Shown piece after piece: positions 1 to 8,492 of a stretch of 64,000 nucleotides of DNA (the stretch's first letter is position 1; each line of letters begins with the position of its first letter). The translations under genes and the position numbers were made by a program. Under the pieces are notes generated by a model. It saw only the letters and a program-made list of their open reading frames with translations. It did not search any database and was not told where the DNA came from. The stretch is from Brevibacterium sp. 239c. GTDB lineage: Bacteria; Actinomycetota; Actinomycetes; Actinomycetales; Brevibacteriaceae. The stretch spans positions 310,001-374,000 of the forward strand of contig NZ_FXZH01000001.1 in the NCBI RefSeq assembly GCF_900169365.1, read 5' to 3'.

Positions 1-1655
1 TCACCGGCAGCGACAGCCACCGACACGATCGTGCCCTGCATGGGTGCGTTGAGCGAGTTCGAATCGTCGGCCAGCTGAGCTCCCTTGCGGCTGAGGCTGC
101 GCTTGCGGCGCGGCACAGTGGGGCTGGGGACATGCCCGAGGTCCGAGATGACGTCCTTGGGGACCGAAACGGTCATCCGACGGCCATCGACCTCGACCAC
201 AACACTGAAACTATCGGTTGCTGTGCTCATCTGTTCTCCTGTTTGCGGGTCGGCGAGCGGATTCACGAACGTGGTTTCGAGCCAATTCGTCCAGACCTCG
301 AAGTCTTGAGCGAAGGCCTTCTCTGAGACGAGAACACGGTGGAGGGGCAGCAGAGTCGATACGCCCTCGATGCGGTATTCGTCCAAGGCGCGTCGGGCCC
401 GCGCCAGAGCCTGGTTCCTGTCGGTTCCGGTGATGATGAGTTTGGCCAGCATCGGGTCGAAGTCCGTGCCGACGACGCTGCCTTCGCCGATGCCGGAGTC
501 CAGGCGCACGCCCGGCCCGGCTGGAGCCCGGTGGTTCTTCACTGTTCCTGTGGCAGGGAAATACGTTGTGGGGTCTTCGGCGTTGATCCGGAACTGGATT
601 GAGTGACCACGGACCTGTGGGAATACCTCCGGCAGGTGTTCTCCCGAGGCGATGCGCAGCTGCCACCCGACGAGGTCGACTCCTGTGACCTCTTCTGTCA
701 CGGTGTGCTCTACCTGGATGCGCGCATTGGCCTCCATGAAGATAATGGTGCCGTCTGCACCCAATAGGAACTCGCATGTGGCAGCGCCTACATAGCCGAC
801 ATGGGCGAGGACTCGGATGGAGGCTTCTGTGACGAGGCGTTCCTGGTCGGAGTTGAGGAACGGCGCTGGCGCTTCCTCGACGATCTTCTGGTTCCGGCGC
901 TGCAGAGTGCAGTCGCGGGTCGACAGCACATGCACGTTGCCATGGGCGTCGGCAAGGCACTGCGTCTCGATATGGCGCGGGCGCACGATCTGCTTCTCGA
1001 TGAGACATTCGCCGCGTCCGAAGGCGCTGAGCGCTTCACGGGTGGCCGCGGTGTAGGCGGTCTCGAGATCCTCGGCTGCGGCACAGGCGCGAAAGCCGCG
1101 CCCGCCGCCGCCGTGCACGGCCTTGATGACGACGGGATAGCCGATCCGCTGGGCCACCTCGGCGGCCTCTGCGAGATCCGCGACGGCACCGTCGGAGCCG
1201 GGAGCTACCGGAGCGGAAACCGCCTCGGCGACTTCGCGAGCTCCGGACTTGTCACCCAGGAGCTCGATCGCCGACGGGGGAGGACCGATCCAGGTCAGGC
1301 CGGCATCGATCACGGCCTGGGCGAACATTGCATTCTCCGCCAGATAGCCGTAGCCGGGGTGGATCGCATCGGCGCCTGAGCGCTTGGCCAGGGCGAGGAT
1401 CTTGTCGATGTCGAGGTAAGTCTCCCCGGGGCCGGATCCGTCGAGGAGCCAGGCATCGTCGGCCAGGTGCACGAAATCGGCGTCCGAGTCCGCGCGGGTG
1501 TAGACGGCGATGGCTTTGACACCGAGGTCGTGTGCCGCCCGGATGATGCGCAGTGCAATCTCACCGCGGTTGGCGATGAGGACGCGACGCACAGCAGCTG
1601 TGGGGACGCGAGTGTGCAACGGTGCAGGCGACTGTTCGGGGAGAACTGTGGTCAT
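1..1655 (-). CDS. accA3: Acetyl/propionyl-CoA carboxylase alpha subunit (biotin carboxylase plus BCCP), 3'-truncated by window edge
   Basis: Read on the minus strand from ATG at 1655, with AAAGGAG close upstream, the frame stays open to base 1, giving about 551 visible residues. The N-terminus has the biotin carboxylase opening RRVLIANRGEIALRIIRAA, followed by HPGYGYLAENAMFA, the glycine-rich ATP-grasp loop HGGGGRGF and the catalytic-site stretch EANARIQVEHTVTE. Near the edge the biotinyl-carrier domain begins with NAPMQGTIVSVAVAAG, so the biotinylated lysine lies outside the window. The family carboxylates biotin with bicarbonate and ATP and passes the carboxyl group to an AccD partner for malonyl- or methylmalonyl-CoA synthesis. 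Maf lies just upstream on the same strand, a pairing also known in mycobacteria. The substrate cannot be told from this subunit. Confidence 0.93.
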   Translation of the reverse strand, partial: MTTVLPEQSPAPLHTRVPTAAVRRVLIANRGEIALRIIRAAHDLGVKAIAVYTRADSDADFVHLADDAWLLDGSGPGETYLDIDKILALAKRSGADAIHPGYGYLAENAMFAQAVIDAGLTWIGPPPSAIELLGDKSGAREVAEAVSAPVAPGSDGAVADLAEAAEVAQRIGYPVVIKAVHGGGGRGFRACAAAEDLETAYTAATREALSAFGRGECLIEKQIVRPRHIETQCLADAHGNVHVLSTRDCTLQRRNQKIVEEAPAPFLNSDQERLVTEASIRVLAHVGYVGAATCEFLLGADGTIIFMEANARIQVEHTVTEEVTGVDLVGWQLRIASGEHLPEVFPQVRGHSIQFRINAEDPTTYFPATGTVKNHRAPAGPGVRLDSGIGEGSVVGTDFDPMLAKLIITGTDRNQALARARRALDEYRIEGVSTLLPLHRVLVSEKAFAQDFEVWTNWLETTFVNPLADPQTGEQMSTATDSFSVVVEVDGRRMTVSVPKDVISDLGHVPSPTVPRRKRSLSRKGAQLADDSNSLNAPMQGTIVSVAVAAG

Positions 1656-1778
1656 GGCGCTCCTTTGTATGATCACAGAACAATTTAGAGATCGGCACCA
1701 AGCGTTTGTAGGTCAGAGATAAAAACATAGGCCGAAAACTTCAATGGCTTCGGGCGTGTTCGACCGCTGTCAGCGATT

Positions 1779-2447
1779 CTACTCGCGTAGGGACCACAGA
1801 TCAGGCCAGAACAGGCCCGCGTCGCGGACCAATTCACGGACCACGGGAAGACTGAGACCGAGGACTGTGAGATGGTCACCTGCAAGCCGTTGCACGAATG
1901 CACCGCCGTACCCGTCGATGGTCAGTGCACCGGCCACGTGGAAGGGCTCCTCGGTCGCGATGTAGGCCTCGAGCTCATCGGGTGTGGGTTCGCCGATGAG
2001 CACCGAGGTTGTCGATCGCTGCGACCGGATGTCGACGAGTTCGAAGTTCGCTGTCGCTGCGTCCGCGCGTTTGAGTACGGCCAGCGTGTGCCCCGAGTGC
2101 AGAGCGGTCCACTCTCCTGCAATGTCTGCCCACACCTGGCGTGTGCGCTCGGCCGTCCCGGGTTTCCCGATCGCCTGTCCTTCATATTCGAGCAGCGAGT
2201 CCCCGGCGATGATCACCGCGGTGTCCGCTGAATCCAGCTGTGCAGGGGGAGAGGCGAGCACACGGTCGATGACGGCACGGGCCTTCGCCTGGGACAGTGC
2301 AGTGGTGAGATCGGCAATGCTGCCTTCGAAGGTGGCCTCGATTGCGGGCTCGTCGACCTCGGAGACGATGATGATCGGGTCGATTCCCGATGCGGTGAGA
2401 ACCTGCCGACGGGCCGGGGACTGTGAGGCGAGGACGACGGGGATCAT
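1779..2447 (-). CDS. maf: Maf-family nucleoside triphosphate pyrophosphatase
   Basis: This 222-residue protein begins MIPVVLASQSPARRQVLTAS, the Maf signature in which an S-x-R-R segment binds phosphate, and carries SEVDEP and IIAGDSLLEYEG, matching the conserved E-x-D-E and D-S/T catalytic segments. Maf proteins hydrolyse non-canonical or canonical NTPs to NMP and pyrophosphate in the cytoplasm, as house-cleaning enzymes. Its ATG overlaps the TGA of the upstream SGNH-like gene (ATGA, 4 bases), so the two are translationally coupled. The length is normal and the assignment is firm; substrate preference cannot be read from sequence. Confidence 0.93.
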   Translation of the reverse strand: MIPVVLASQSPARRQVLTASGIDPIIIVSEVDEPAIEATFEGSIADLTTALSQAKARAVIDRVLASPPAQLDSADTAVIIAGDSLLEYEGQAIGKPGTAERTRQVWADIAGEWTALHSGHTLAVLKRADAATANFELVDIRSQRSTTSVLIGEPTPDELEAYIATEEPFHVAGALTIDGYGGAFVQRLAGDHLTVLGLSLPVVRELVRDAGLFWPDLWSLRE

Positions 2448-3424
2448 GAGAAGGCCTCGGTCTCGAGCACAGGATCGACGCCTTGCTCAGGTTCCGGCTG
2501 GGGCTGTGTCTCTGTTTCTGTCTGTGCCTCTGCCTGTGGTTGAGGAGCGGGCCTGCGCGCGGCCTCGCCCTTTTCCGGGATATCGAGGCTGCGGTCGACT
2601 TCGATGGGAGCCTCGATCCGATCGGCAATCGCGGCTAGGACGGTCGAGGACAACTGGGCATAGCCCAGGGTGCTGGGAAAACGCCCGGACTCATTGAGCA
2701 GCGATTTGCGTGTGGTCCCACTCAGAGAACCTGTGGCCCGCAGCGGAGTGGCGCGAGCGGCTAGTGCGGCCAGCCACTGCGAACCGGCGAGCACGCGCGA
2801 GGTTCGGCGCAGCGAAGTCTTGAGCGGGTCACGCAGCCCGGGAAGGCCGCCGAGGTTGGGGCAGACCAAGACGAACACCGTGTACCTGCCCTCGCGCTGG
2901 AGTCGATTGATTGCTTGGGTGAGGACGGGGATGCCGATGGTGCCGTGAATCGGGTGGATGATGTCGCCTGTGCCGATGGAGATGATCGCGAATCGACGCT
3001 GCTCGGTCCAGGAATCGGAGAGCTGACGCGAGAGCCAGGCGGAGCGCAGGATCTCATCGACTTGGCGTGGCAGATCTTCGGACAGGGCTGAGGGGAGCGC
3101 AGTGGACTGGACCCGAACGGTGGTGCCGAGGATGCGGCCAAGGCCGCGAGCGATGAGATTCGGGGGAGCCGTCAGGGGGTCGTCGACGTCAATTCCGCAG
3201 AGCCAGGAATCGCCGATGATCGCCAGCGCAGCGGAATCCTCATCATCGTAATTGCGTGGTGGAGCGACAGCCTCGGCGACGGTGGAATACGTGCGCTGTG
3301 CGTCGTCGTCGAACGCCTTGCGGAGTGCGCCAGCCTGGTGGCGGAGGAGACCAACGGCCGACGCGCCGACACCTACAGCGGTCCCCGTCATGGTGGCCAA
3401 GGTGTACAACATGCGTTTTCCCAC
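2444..3424 (-). CDS. SGNH/GDSL-hydrolase-like protein with N-terminal membrane segment
   Basis: GTG at 3424 is preferred because GGAGGG sits 6 bases upstream; an ATG 9 codons earlier lies ahead of that ribosome site and has none of its own. The 326-residue product starts with a hydrophobic segment (LYTLATMTGTAVGVGASAVG) that may anchor it, then has SAALAIIGDSWLCGIDVDD, resembling the GDS block of SGNH hydrolases, and later AIISIGTGDIIHP, resembling the block carrying the conserved Gly and Asn, although the Asn is not obvious here. The tail is Pro/Gln/Glu rich. These features suggest a membrane-associated esterase-like protein, but activity is unproven. The 4-base overlap with maf indicates an operon. 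Confidence 0.75.
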   Translation of the reverse strand: MGKRMLYTLATMTGTAVGVGASAVGLLRHQAGALRKAFDDDAQRTYSTVAEAVAPPRNYDDEDSAALAIIGDSWLCGIDVDDPLTAPPNLIARGLGRILGTTVRVQSTALPSALSEDLPRQVDEILRSAWLSRQLSDSWTEQRRFAIISIGTGDIIHPIHGTIGIPVLTQAINRLQREGRYTVFVLVCPNLGGLPGLRDPLKTSLRRTSRVLAGSQWLAALAARATPLRATGSLSGTTRKSLLNESGRFPSTLGYAQLSSTVLAAIADRIEAPIEVDRSLDIPEKGEAARRPAPQPQAEAQTETETQPQPEPEQGVDPVLETEAFS

Positions 3425-3470
3425 GAATTTCCCTCCTTTAACCGTCATCATTGCACTTCCCAGAGCCTGT

Positions 3471-3489
3471 CAACAACTATTGTTGAGTT
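3471..3489 (+). promoter_or_regulatory. Palindrome over the leaderless promoter of the AI-2E transporter gene
   Basis: CAACAACTATTGTTG (3471-3485) is a perfect 6+6 palindrome with a 3-base centre. It contains TATTGT (3478-3483), which lies exactly 6 bases from the ATG at 3490, and no Shine-Dalgarno sequence is present. This fits a -10 element for a leaderless transcript, with the palindrome placed where a bound repressor would block RNA polymerase. The opposite strand has TTGACA (3473-3468), a possible -35 for the SGNH-like gene. A regulator is inferred, not seen. Confidence 0.5.
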
Positions 3490-4848
3490 ATGTCTGACAA
3501 TGAGAAGAAGCAATCCCCGAACCGGTTCCGTGGGGCATGGGACGCGTTCCGCAAAGGCCGAAACGATGGCCGATCCACACCTTCTGAACCCGCCTCTCGT
3601 GTGCAGGACGTCAGCGCCGAGGAGATCGCGCACAGCCGTATCGAAGCCGAAGCTGTTCCCTATGTGGCACCGGGCCTCAAGCTCGCAGCCGCATGGTCGT
3701 GGCGGTCGCTTGTCGTGCTCGTTGCCATCGGCGTTGCGTTCTGGCTGTTGGCGAAGATCTCGAGCGTCGTTCTGCCGGTCCTCATCGCCCTCCTGCTCAC
3801 GGCCCTCTTGGCGCCGTTCACCACCTGGATGGTGAAGAAGGGGCTGCCTCGAGTCGCCGCCGCTCTCATCGCGTTCCTCGGTTTCATCATCGTCGTCTCG
3901 GGGCTCTTCACCTTGGTCGGCCAGCAGATCTACTCCGGAATGCCAGACCTCGTCGACCAGGTCATCACCGGGTTCGCCGGAATCAGCGACTGGCTGTCCA
4001 CCAGACCATTCGGTCTGGACGCGTCGACGATCACCCGTTATATCAACGATTCACTCGATGCGGCCACGAACTTCTTCCAGAACAACAGTTCCCAGCTGCT
4101 CGGCGGCGCCCTGCAGGCGACGTCGTCGGTCGGCACCTTCCTCACAGGTGCCGCCGTGTGCCTGTTCGCCACCTTCTTCTTCCTCTACGACGGAGAGAAG
4201 ATCTTCCGCTGGGCGATGCGCCTGCTGCCTCTGCCGGCTCAGCCCATTGCCACCGGAGCTTCGGAGCGTGGCTGGACCACCCTCGTCCAGTACGTGCGTG
4301 TGCAGGTCCTCGTGGCCGGCGTCGACGCCATCGGCATCGGCATCGGTGCGGCGTTCCTCGGAATTCCGCTGGTCATTCCGATGACAGTGCTGGTGTTCCT
4401 GGCTTCGTTCGTCCCAGTCGTCGGTGCGATTGCCTCCGGTGTTGTGGCGGTGCTTGTCGCTCTGGTCTCAAGCGGGCCGGTCAGTGCCGTCATCATGCTG
4501 GCCGTGGTCATCGCAGTGCAGCAGATCGAGAGCCAGGTTCTGCAGCCGTTCCTCATGGGCAAGGCCGTGTCCGTTCACCCCTTGGCAGTCATCCTCGCGG
4601 TGACCGGCGGTGGTTTCCTGTTCGGCATCGTCGGAGCACTGTTCGCTGTTCCCATGGTCGCCGTCCTCAACACAGTCGTGACCTACATCGTCCGAGCCAA
4701 GAATCCGAACAATCCCTCCGACGGTGAAGACGACGAGGCGACGGTCGTGCTGGAGCGGGCGAAGAACAAACTCGACACCGCCGTCCGCGAGGCTGCGGTG
4801 GAGACATCTGAGGGTGAATCGCCGAAAGGCAATGACGAGACCGAGTGA
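3490..4848 (+). CDS. AI-2E family transporter (PerM-like membrane protein)
   Basis: The 452-residue protein has a polar N-terminus of about 70 residues, then repeated hydrophobic spans starting around SWRSLVVLVAIGVAFWLLAK, and the family's C-terminal block (FVPVVGAIASGVVAVLVALV, QQIESQVLQPFLMGKAVSVH, FGIVGALFAVPMVAVLNTVV). Family members are called AI-2 exporters or, in some cases, ion/proton antiporters; the real substrate here is unknown. The tail is acidic. It is divergent from the SGNH-like gene and starts from an apparently leaderless promoter under a palindrome. A strong hairpin follows. In M. tuberculosis a homologue (Rv1101c) lies in the same wider neighbourhood. Confidence 0.92.
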   Translation: MSDNEKKQSPNRFRGAWDAFRKGRNDGRSTPSEPASRVQDVSAEEIAHSRIEAEAVPYVAPGLKLAAAWSWRSLVVLVAIGVAFWLLAKISSVVLPVLIALLLTALLAPFTTWMVKKGLPRVAAALIAFLGFIIVVSGLFTLVGQQIYSGMPDLVDQVITGFAGISDWLSTRPFGLDASTITRYINDSLDAATNFFQNNSSQLLGGALQATSSVGTFLTGAAVCLFATFFFLYDGEKIFRWAMRLLPLPAQPIATGASERGWTTLVQYVRVQVLVAGVDAIGIGIGAAFLGIPLVIPMTVLVFLASFVPVVGAIASGVVAVLVALVSSGPVSAVIMLAVVIAVQQIESQVLQPFLMGKAVSVHPLAVILAVTGGGFLFGIVGALFAVPMVAVLNTVVTYIVRAKNPNNPSDGEDDEATVVLERAKNKLDTAVREAAVETSEGESPKGNDETE

Positions 4849-4856
4849 TCGGGACT

Positions 4857-4914
4857 GTGCGGCTTGAGCCGCACGATGAATAGAGAAGTGGGCGGGTGAT
4901 CATCACCCGCCCAC
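4857..4914. terminator. Double-hairpin bidirectional terminator between AI-2E transporter and greA
   Basis: Two inverted repeats stand between convergent genes. The first is GTGCGGC/GCCGCAC (4857-4874). The second is GTGGGCGGGTGAT/ATCACCCGCCCAC around a single C (4888-4914). On the plus strand the second is followed by a T-rich but interrupted tract, and on the minus strand by TTCTCTATT, so it could end transcription from both sides. Confidence 0.75.
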
Positions 4915-4958
4915 TGCTCTATGTTGCTTTATGGCTGTCCCCGAATGGGGAGTTTCGA

Positions 4959-5453
4959 TCAGCCGGAGAAAGGTTCGATGCTCTTGACCTCGACCTTGAT
5001 CTCCTTGCCGTTAGGCGCTTCGTAACTGGTCTTTCCGCCGACGGTGATACCGAGTACAGCGGCGCCCAGTGGGGACTTCTCCGAAAACACGTCGATATCC
5101 GAATCGCCGGCGATCTCACGGCTGCCCAGCAGGAACCGCATGTCGTTTCCGGCCACCTTCGCGGTGACGACGGAACCGGGGGACACGGTCTTCCCATCGC
5201 TGCTGCTGGATCCGACCTTCGCAGACTGCAGGAGCACCTCGAGCTGGCGAATGCGTGCCTCTTGTTTGCCCTGCTCCTCGCGCGCCGCGTGGTAGCCGCC
5301 GTTCTCCTTCAAGTCACCCTCGTCGCGGGCGGCTTCGATCTTCTCAGCAATCTCTGCACGTCCCGGTCCGGAGAGGTGTTCAAGTTCCTGCGACAGGCGG
5401 TCGAAGGCTTCCTGAGTCAACCATGTTTCTTCCTGGGTGACATCCTCGGTCAT
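4959..5453 (-). CDS. greA: Transcription elongation factor GreA
   Basis: The 164-residue protein has the GreA layout: an N-terminal coiled coil including SGPGRAEIAEKIEAARDEGD and LKENGGYHAAREEQGKQEAR, whose acidic tip enters the RNA polymerase secondary channel to stimulate cleavage of backtracked RNA, then a FKBP-like C-terminal domain with SPGSVVTAKVAG and SPLGAAVLGITVGGKTSYEAPNG. AAGGAG precedes the ATG. DUF4307 and mca lie next door, the same grouping as Rv1080c-Rv1082 in mycobacteria. A strong hairpin with a T run (5502-5527) lies 48 bases before the start and may act as a leader attenuator or as the terminator of the gene upstream. Confidence 0.96.
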   Translation of the reverse strand: MTEDVTQEETWLTQEAFDRLSQELEHLSGPGRAEIAEKIEAARDEGDLKENGGYHAAREEQGKQEARIRQLEVLLQSAKVGSSSSDGKTVSPGSVVTAKVAGNDMRFLLGSREIAGDSDIDVFSEKSPLGAAVLGITVGGKTSYEAPNGKEIKVEVKSIEPFSG

Positions 5454-5501
5454 GGGTTCTCCTTCTTCGGTTCGGTGCGCTGTCAGGCGCGTCAGGCAAC
5501 G

Positions 5502-5527
5502 AAAAACCGGGCGTTGGGTACGCCCGG
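5502..5527 (-). terminator. Intrinsic terminator between DUF4307 gene and greA, possibly a greA leader attenuator
   Basis: On the minus strand CCGGGCGT-ACCCA-ACGCCCGG is followed at once by TTTTT, a textbook factor-independent terminator. It can simply end the DUF4307 transcript. However, a TAGACT hexamer on the minus strand at 5550-5545 could start a greA transcript near 5538, and that transcript would begin with this hairpin. No convincing -35 box accompanies it. Confidence 0.8.
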
Positions 5528-5645
5528 ATGTTGAATGAAACTACAGTCTAACGCATCTGCACGCGAAAACGATGATCTCCGTCACGCGCACCTACACCTG
5601 TTGTGGACGGTGCGGCCGGGCCGGAGGTGCGGAGTCCGGACTCCG

Positions 5646-6071
5646 TTATTCGAACCAGCAGGAGTCGGCGTGGCCAGAGGAAGCGAGCTGCGTCGTGGCC
5701 AGATCGATGTCCATCTGCCGGGGCGAATTCGGATCGGCGGCGGGATCTGCGGGGAGAATGATCTCGGTGAAGCCGACAATGGCCTCGTACTCGTTCGTGG
5801 CCTGCACGATACAGTGCACATCCCGATCCTGATCAGGAAATATTGCCACTGTGACCTGTGTTGAAGAAGAGTCGACAACTGAATAGTTCAATGTCTTGGG
5901 AGTCGTGGGGTTGGTCTGTGGACGAAAGGCCACAAACGCAATCGCGATGATCAGGGCAAAGACGATGACGACGGCGATGATCTTGGCAGTTTTTCCGAGA
6001 TGCCGTTTGGGCTCGCGGACACGGCCGTATCGATCATCATGCAGTGGTTTTTCCACTGTTACCTCAGTCAT
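5646..6071 (-). CDS. DUF4307 family membrane protein
   Basis: The start is taken at ATG 6071 because GAGGA lies just upstream; an in-frame ATG four codons earlier overlaps that ribosome site. The 141-residue product has a short charged cytoplasmic head, one membrane span (TAKIIAVVIVFALIIAIAFVAF) and an extracytoplasmic domain of about 90 residues ending SSGHADSCWFE, with two Cys residues. Its divergent position beside mca and its location upstream of greA match Rv1081c in M. tuberculosis. The function is unknown. Confidence 0.85.
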   Translation of the reverse strand: MTEVTVEKPLHDDRYGRVREPKRHLGKTAKIIAVVIVFALIIAIAFVAFRPQTNPTTPKTLNYSVVDSSSTQVTVAIFPDQDRDVHCIVQATNEYEAIVGFTEIILPADPAADPNSPRQMDIDLATTQLASSGHADSCWFE

Positions 6072-6195
6072 TGAATTCCTCATCTACGAACATTGCGCAC
6101 TAACCTAGAGTAGTCGATCCGTCTCCTGCGATCATTTCAGCCATTGCGCAGGAAGCGGAACGTCACCAGGCTGAATCGAAAGGGACACACCAAAC

Positions 6196-7194
6196 ATGAC
6201 TTCGCTTCCTTACCATGGACTGCGTCTGCTGACGGTTCATGCTCATCCTGACGACGAATCCTCGAAGGGCGCGGCGACGAGCGCGAAGTACGCCTCGCTC
6301 GGAGCCAGGGTCCTCATCGCCAGCATGACCGGTGGTGAAGCCGGAGACATCCTCAATCCCGCCTTGTTGCAGAGCCCGAAGGCCAGCCGCGACATTGCCG
6401 GCCTTCGTCGCGAAGAGATGGCCACGGCCGCAGCGGCTCTGGGGGCCGAACATGTATGGGTCGGACACGTCGACTCGGGTCTGCCCGATGGTGATTTCGA
6501 CAATCAGACACCTCCCGGATGCTTCTATCGTGTTCCCGACGAAGTGGCCATGCTGCCGCTGGTGCACATCATCCGCAGCTTCCGCCCACAGGTTGTGACG
6601 ACCTACGACGAACTGGGCGGATACCCTCACCCGGATCACATCAAGAACCATGCCGTGACGATGGCGGCAGTAGCGGCCGCAGCAGACCCTGAGAAGAACC
6701 CGGAACTCGGCGAGCCCTGGCAGGTTGAGAAGGTCTACTACAACCAGGATCTGTCCGCGAAGAAGTGGGTCACCATCCACGAGAAGATGACCGAGGCGGG
6801 TCTCGAGTCTCCTTTCGCCGACCACATCGAGGACTTCAAGAAGCGCGATGCCCAGCGGGTCAACTGGTTGAGCACGACGATCGACTGTGCAGAGTTCTTC
6901 CCATCCCGTGACCGGGCTCTGCTGTCCCACGCCACACAGATCGACCCTGAGGGCGGGTTCTTCTCCGCCTCACGCAAAGCCGCGCGGACGTATTGGCCGA
7001 CTGAAGAGTTCGAACTGGCCATCGACAATACCGGTCGGACGCCTCTGACCCCCGGCGTTGATTTTCAAGAGACCGATCTCTTCGCCTCGGTGACCATGGA
7101 TGATGGCCGCAAGGTACCGGCAGAGGGCATGCTGCCTGCATCGCCAGATCAGTACGAAGACGATTATGACGAAGCGACAGGTGAGAGCGCATGA
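6196..7194 (+). CDS. mca: Mycothiol S-conjugate amidase
   Basis: The 332-residue protein belongs to the PIG-L/LmbE zinc amidase family. The zinc motif AHPDDE is at residues 16-21 and a second metal His comes from GGYPHPDHIKNHA. Mca cleaves mycothiol S-conjugates of electrophiles and drugs, releasing a mercapturic acid for export and glucosaminyl-inositol for reuse. The paralogue MshB is similar, but the length, the C-terminal block and the gene neighbours (greA, DUF4307, Rv1083-like gene, hemolysin III) favour Mca. GAAAGGGA precedes the ATG. The upstream gap has an inverted repeat CCTGCG/CGCAGG (6125-6152). The presence of this gene indicates that the organism makes mycothiol. Confidence 0.93.
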   Translation: MTSLPYHGLRLLTVHAHPDDESSKGAATSAKYASLGARVLIASMTGGEAGDILNPALLQSPKASRDIAGLRREEMATAAAALGAEHVWVGHVDSGLPDGDFDNQTPPGCFYRVPDEVAMLPLVHIIRSFRPQVVTTYDELGGYPHPDHIKNHAVTMAAVAAAADPEKNPELGEPWQVEKVYYNQDLSAKKWVTIHEKMTEAGLESPFADHIEDFKKRDAQRVNWLSTTIDCAEFFPSRDRALLSHATQIDPEGGFFSASRKAARTYWPTEEFELAIDNTGRTPLTPGVDFQETDLFASVTMDDGRKVPAEGMLPASPDQYEDDYDEATGESA

Positions 7195-7559
7195 TTCTGG
7201 CAGCAACGCAGGGCGCGACCCCCAGCAGCGGCCCGGACCCCGATCTGGTCACCCCCGGCACGATCGGCTTCGTGTCGACGTTGGTGATCGTCATCGTCGT
7301 GATCTTCCTCATTCGTGATGCGCTCAAACGAGTGCGGCGAGTGCGCGCACGAGCCCATGCCGATGACGCGTATCCGATCCCGATGCGCAAGCATGCTGTG
7401 CCCAACCAGTCAAAGCTCTCCGGAGAGTCTGCACCGGCTGCAGAAGATGAGACGGCGGTCGAGGACGAGGACCGGAAATCAGAGCAGAACGACCTTGAGC
7501 CGAGCGACCCTGAGTCGAGTGACTCAGAGCAGAGTGATCCTGCCCGGTCGCAGGACTGA
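7191..7559 (+). CDS. Small single-span membrane protein downstream of mca
   Basis: The 122-residue product overlaps the mca stop by 4 bases (ATGA), so it is co-translated. A short outside segment rich in Gly/Pro precedes one strong transmembrane helix (IGFVSTLVIVIVVIFLIRDA), a basic stretch (KRVRRVRARAHADD) and an acidic Ser/Asp/Glu-rich tail with SDPESSDSEQSDP repeats that is probably disordered in the cytoplasm. A gene of this kind follows mca in mycobacteria (Rv1083). No function is known; coupling suggests a link to mycothiol detoxification or simply conserved co-expression. Confidence 0.8.
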   Translation: MILAATQGATPSSGPDPDLVTPGTIGFVSTLVIVIVVIFLIRDALKRVRRVRARAHADDAYPIPMRKHAVPNQSKLSGESAPAAEDETAVEDEDRKSEQNDLEPSDPESSDSEQSDPARSQD

Positions 7560-7570
7560 CCGGCAGACGC

Positions 7571-8356
7571 TCAGTAAGCTGCCACCGCTGCGACGAGAAG
7601 CGCCGCGAGATGGCAGCCGTAGCCGGCGATCGTGAGAATGTGGAAGATCTCGTGGAAGCCCAGCCACTTCGGTGAGGGGTTGGGCTTCTTGATCCCATAG
7701 ATCACGGCACCGACGATATAGCAGACGCCACCCGCTACGACGAGGATGCCCACCGCAGGGTTGGTCACCCACATCTGTGGAATGTAGCCGACTCCGGCGA
7801 CACCGAAGCCCACATAGATGGGTACGAAGAGCCACCTCGGCGCGGTTGTGAAGATGGTCCGGAAGGCAACTCCCAGGATCGCTGCGCCCCAGAGGACGGA
7901 CAGCAGCAGGATAGTCTGGTCAGTCCGCAGCATCAGCACCGCCAGAGGCGTGTAGGTGCCGGCGGTGATGAGGAAGATGTTCGCGTGGTCGAGTCGACGG
8001 AGGATCAGCCGGGCTCGAGTCCGCCATCGTCCCCGGTGGTAGACGGCAGAGGTCCCGAAGAGCAGCATCCCGGTGATGGCGAAGATGGAAGCCGCGATCC
8101 GAGACTCGATGGTTGGGGAGATGATGACCAGAGCCAAGCCGCCGAACATCGCCAGGGGAAACGCTCCTGCGTGGAACCAGCCGCGCAGTTTGGGTTTGAC
8201 CTGACCAGCCAGTTTGTCCAACTCACGTCGCAGGGCGGAGCGTCTGCGGGCTATGTGCACAGGGTAGCCTGAGCGCGACTCCTCCGAGGGTGTGGAGTCG
8301 ACTGACCTCTGACCTTCGGAGCCGGCCGAGGATGGTTCAGTGACTGGATCATTCAT
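7571..8356 (-). CDS. Hemolysin III / TrhA family (PAQR-like) membrane protein
   Basis: The 261-residue protein has a disordered acidic head followed by about seven hydrophobic spans. Family motifs are visible: GTSAVYHRGRW after the second span, RRLDHANIFLITAGTYTPLA, and the C-terminal HEIFHILTIAGYGCHLAAL, together supplying the His residues that bind zinc in PAQR-fold proteins. Members are membrane hydrolase-like proteins tied to membrane homeostasis; the hemolysin name is historical. TATCCT (8368-8363 on the minus strand) lies exactly 6 bases before the ATG, so the mRNA is probably leaderless. The place beside the prenyltransferase matches Rv1085c-Rv1086. Confidence 0.92.
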   Translation of the reverse strand: MNDPVTEPSSAGSEGQRSVDSTPSEESRSGYPVHIARRRSALRRELDKLAGQVKPKLRGWFHAGAFPLAMFGGLALVIISPTIESRIAASIFAITGMLLFGTSAVYHRGRWRTRARLILRRLDHANIFLITAGTYTPLAVLMLRTDQTILLLSVLWGAAILGVAFRTIFTTAPRWLFVPIYVGFGVAGVGYIPQMWVTNPAVGILVVAGGVCYIVGAVIYGIKKPNPSPKWLGFHEIFHILTIAGYGCHLAALLVAAVAAY

Positions 8357-8492
8357 GACTCCAGGATATCGACCTCAGCTGTGGGATCGTTCAACGGTAC
8401 CCACAGGTAACCGCTGAGAACGCGAAGCCGTTCGGGATAGTACTGTGTAAGGTGGTCGAACCGACCGCAATTCGAGTGTGAAAGAGGACAGT

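Noticed and set aside
6091..6150. Two copies of CATTGCGCA upstream of mca as operator
   Set aside because: Nine-base repeats 51 bases apart are weak evidence; no link to a known regulator.
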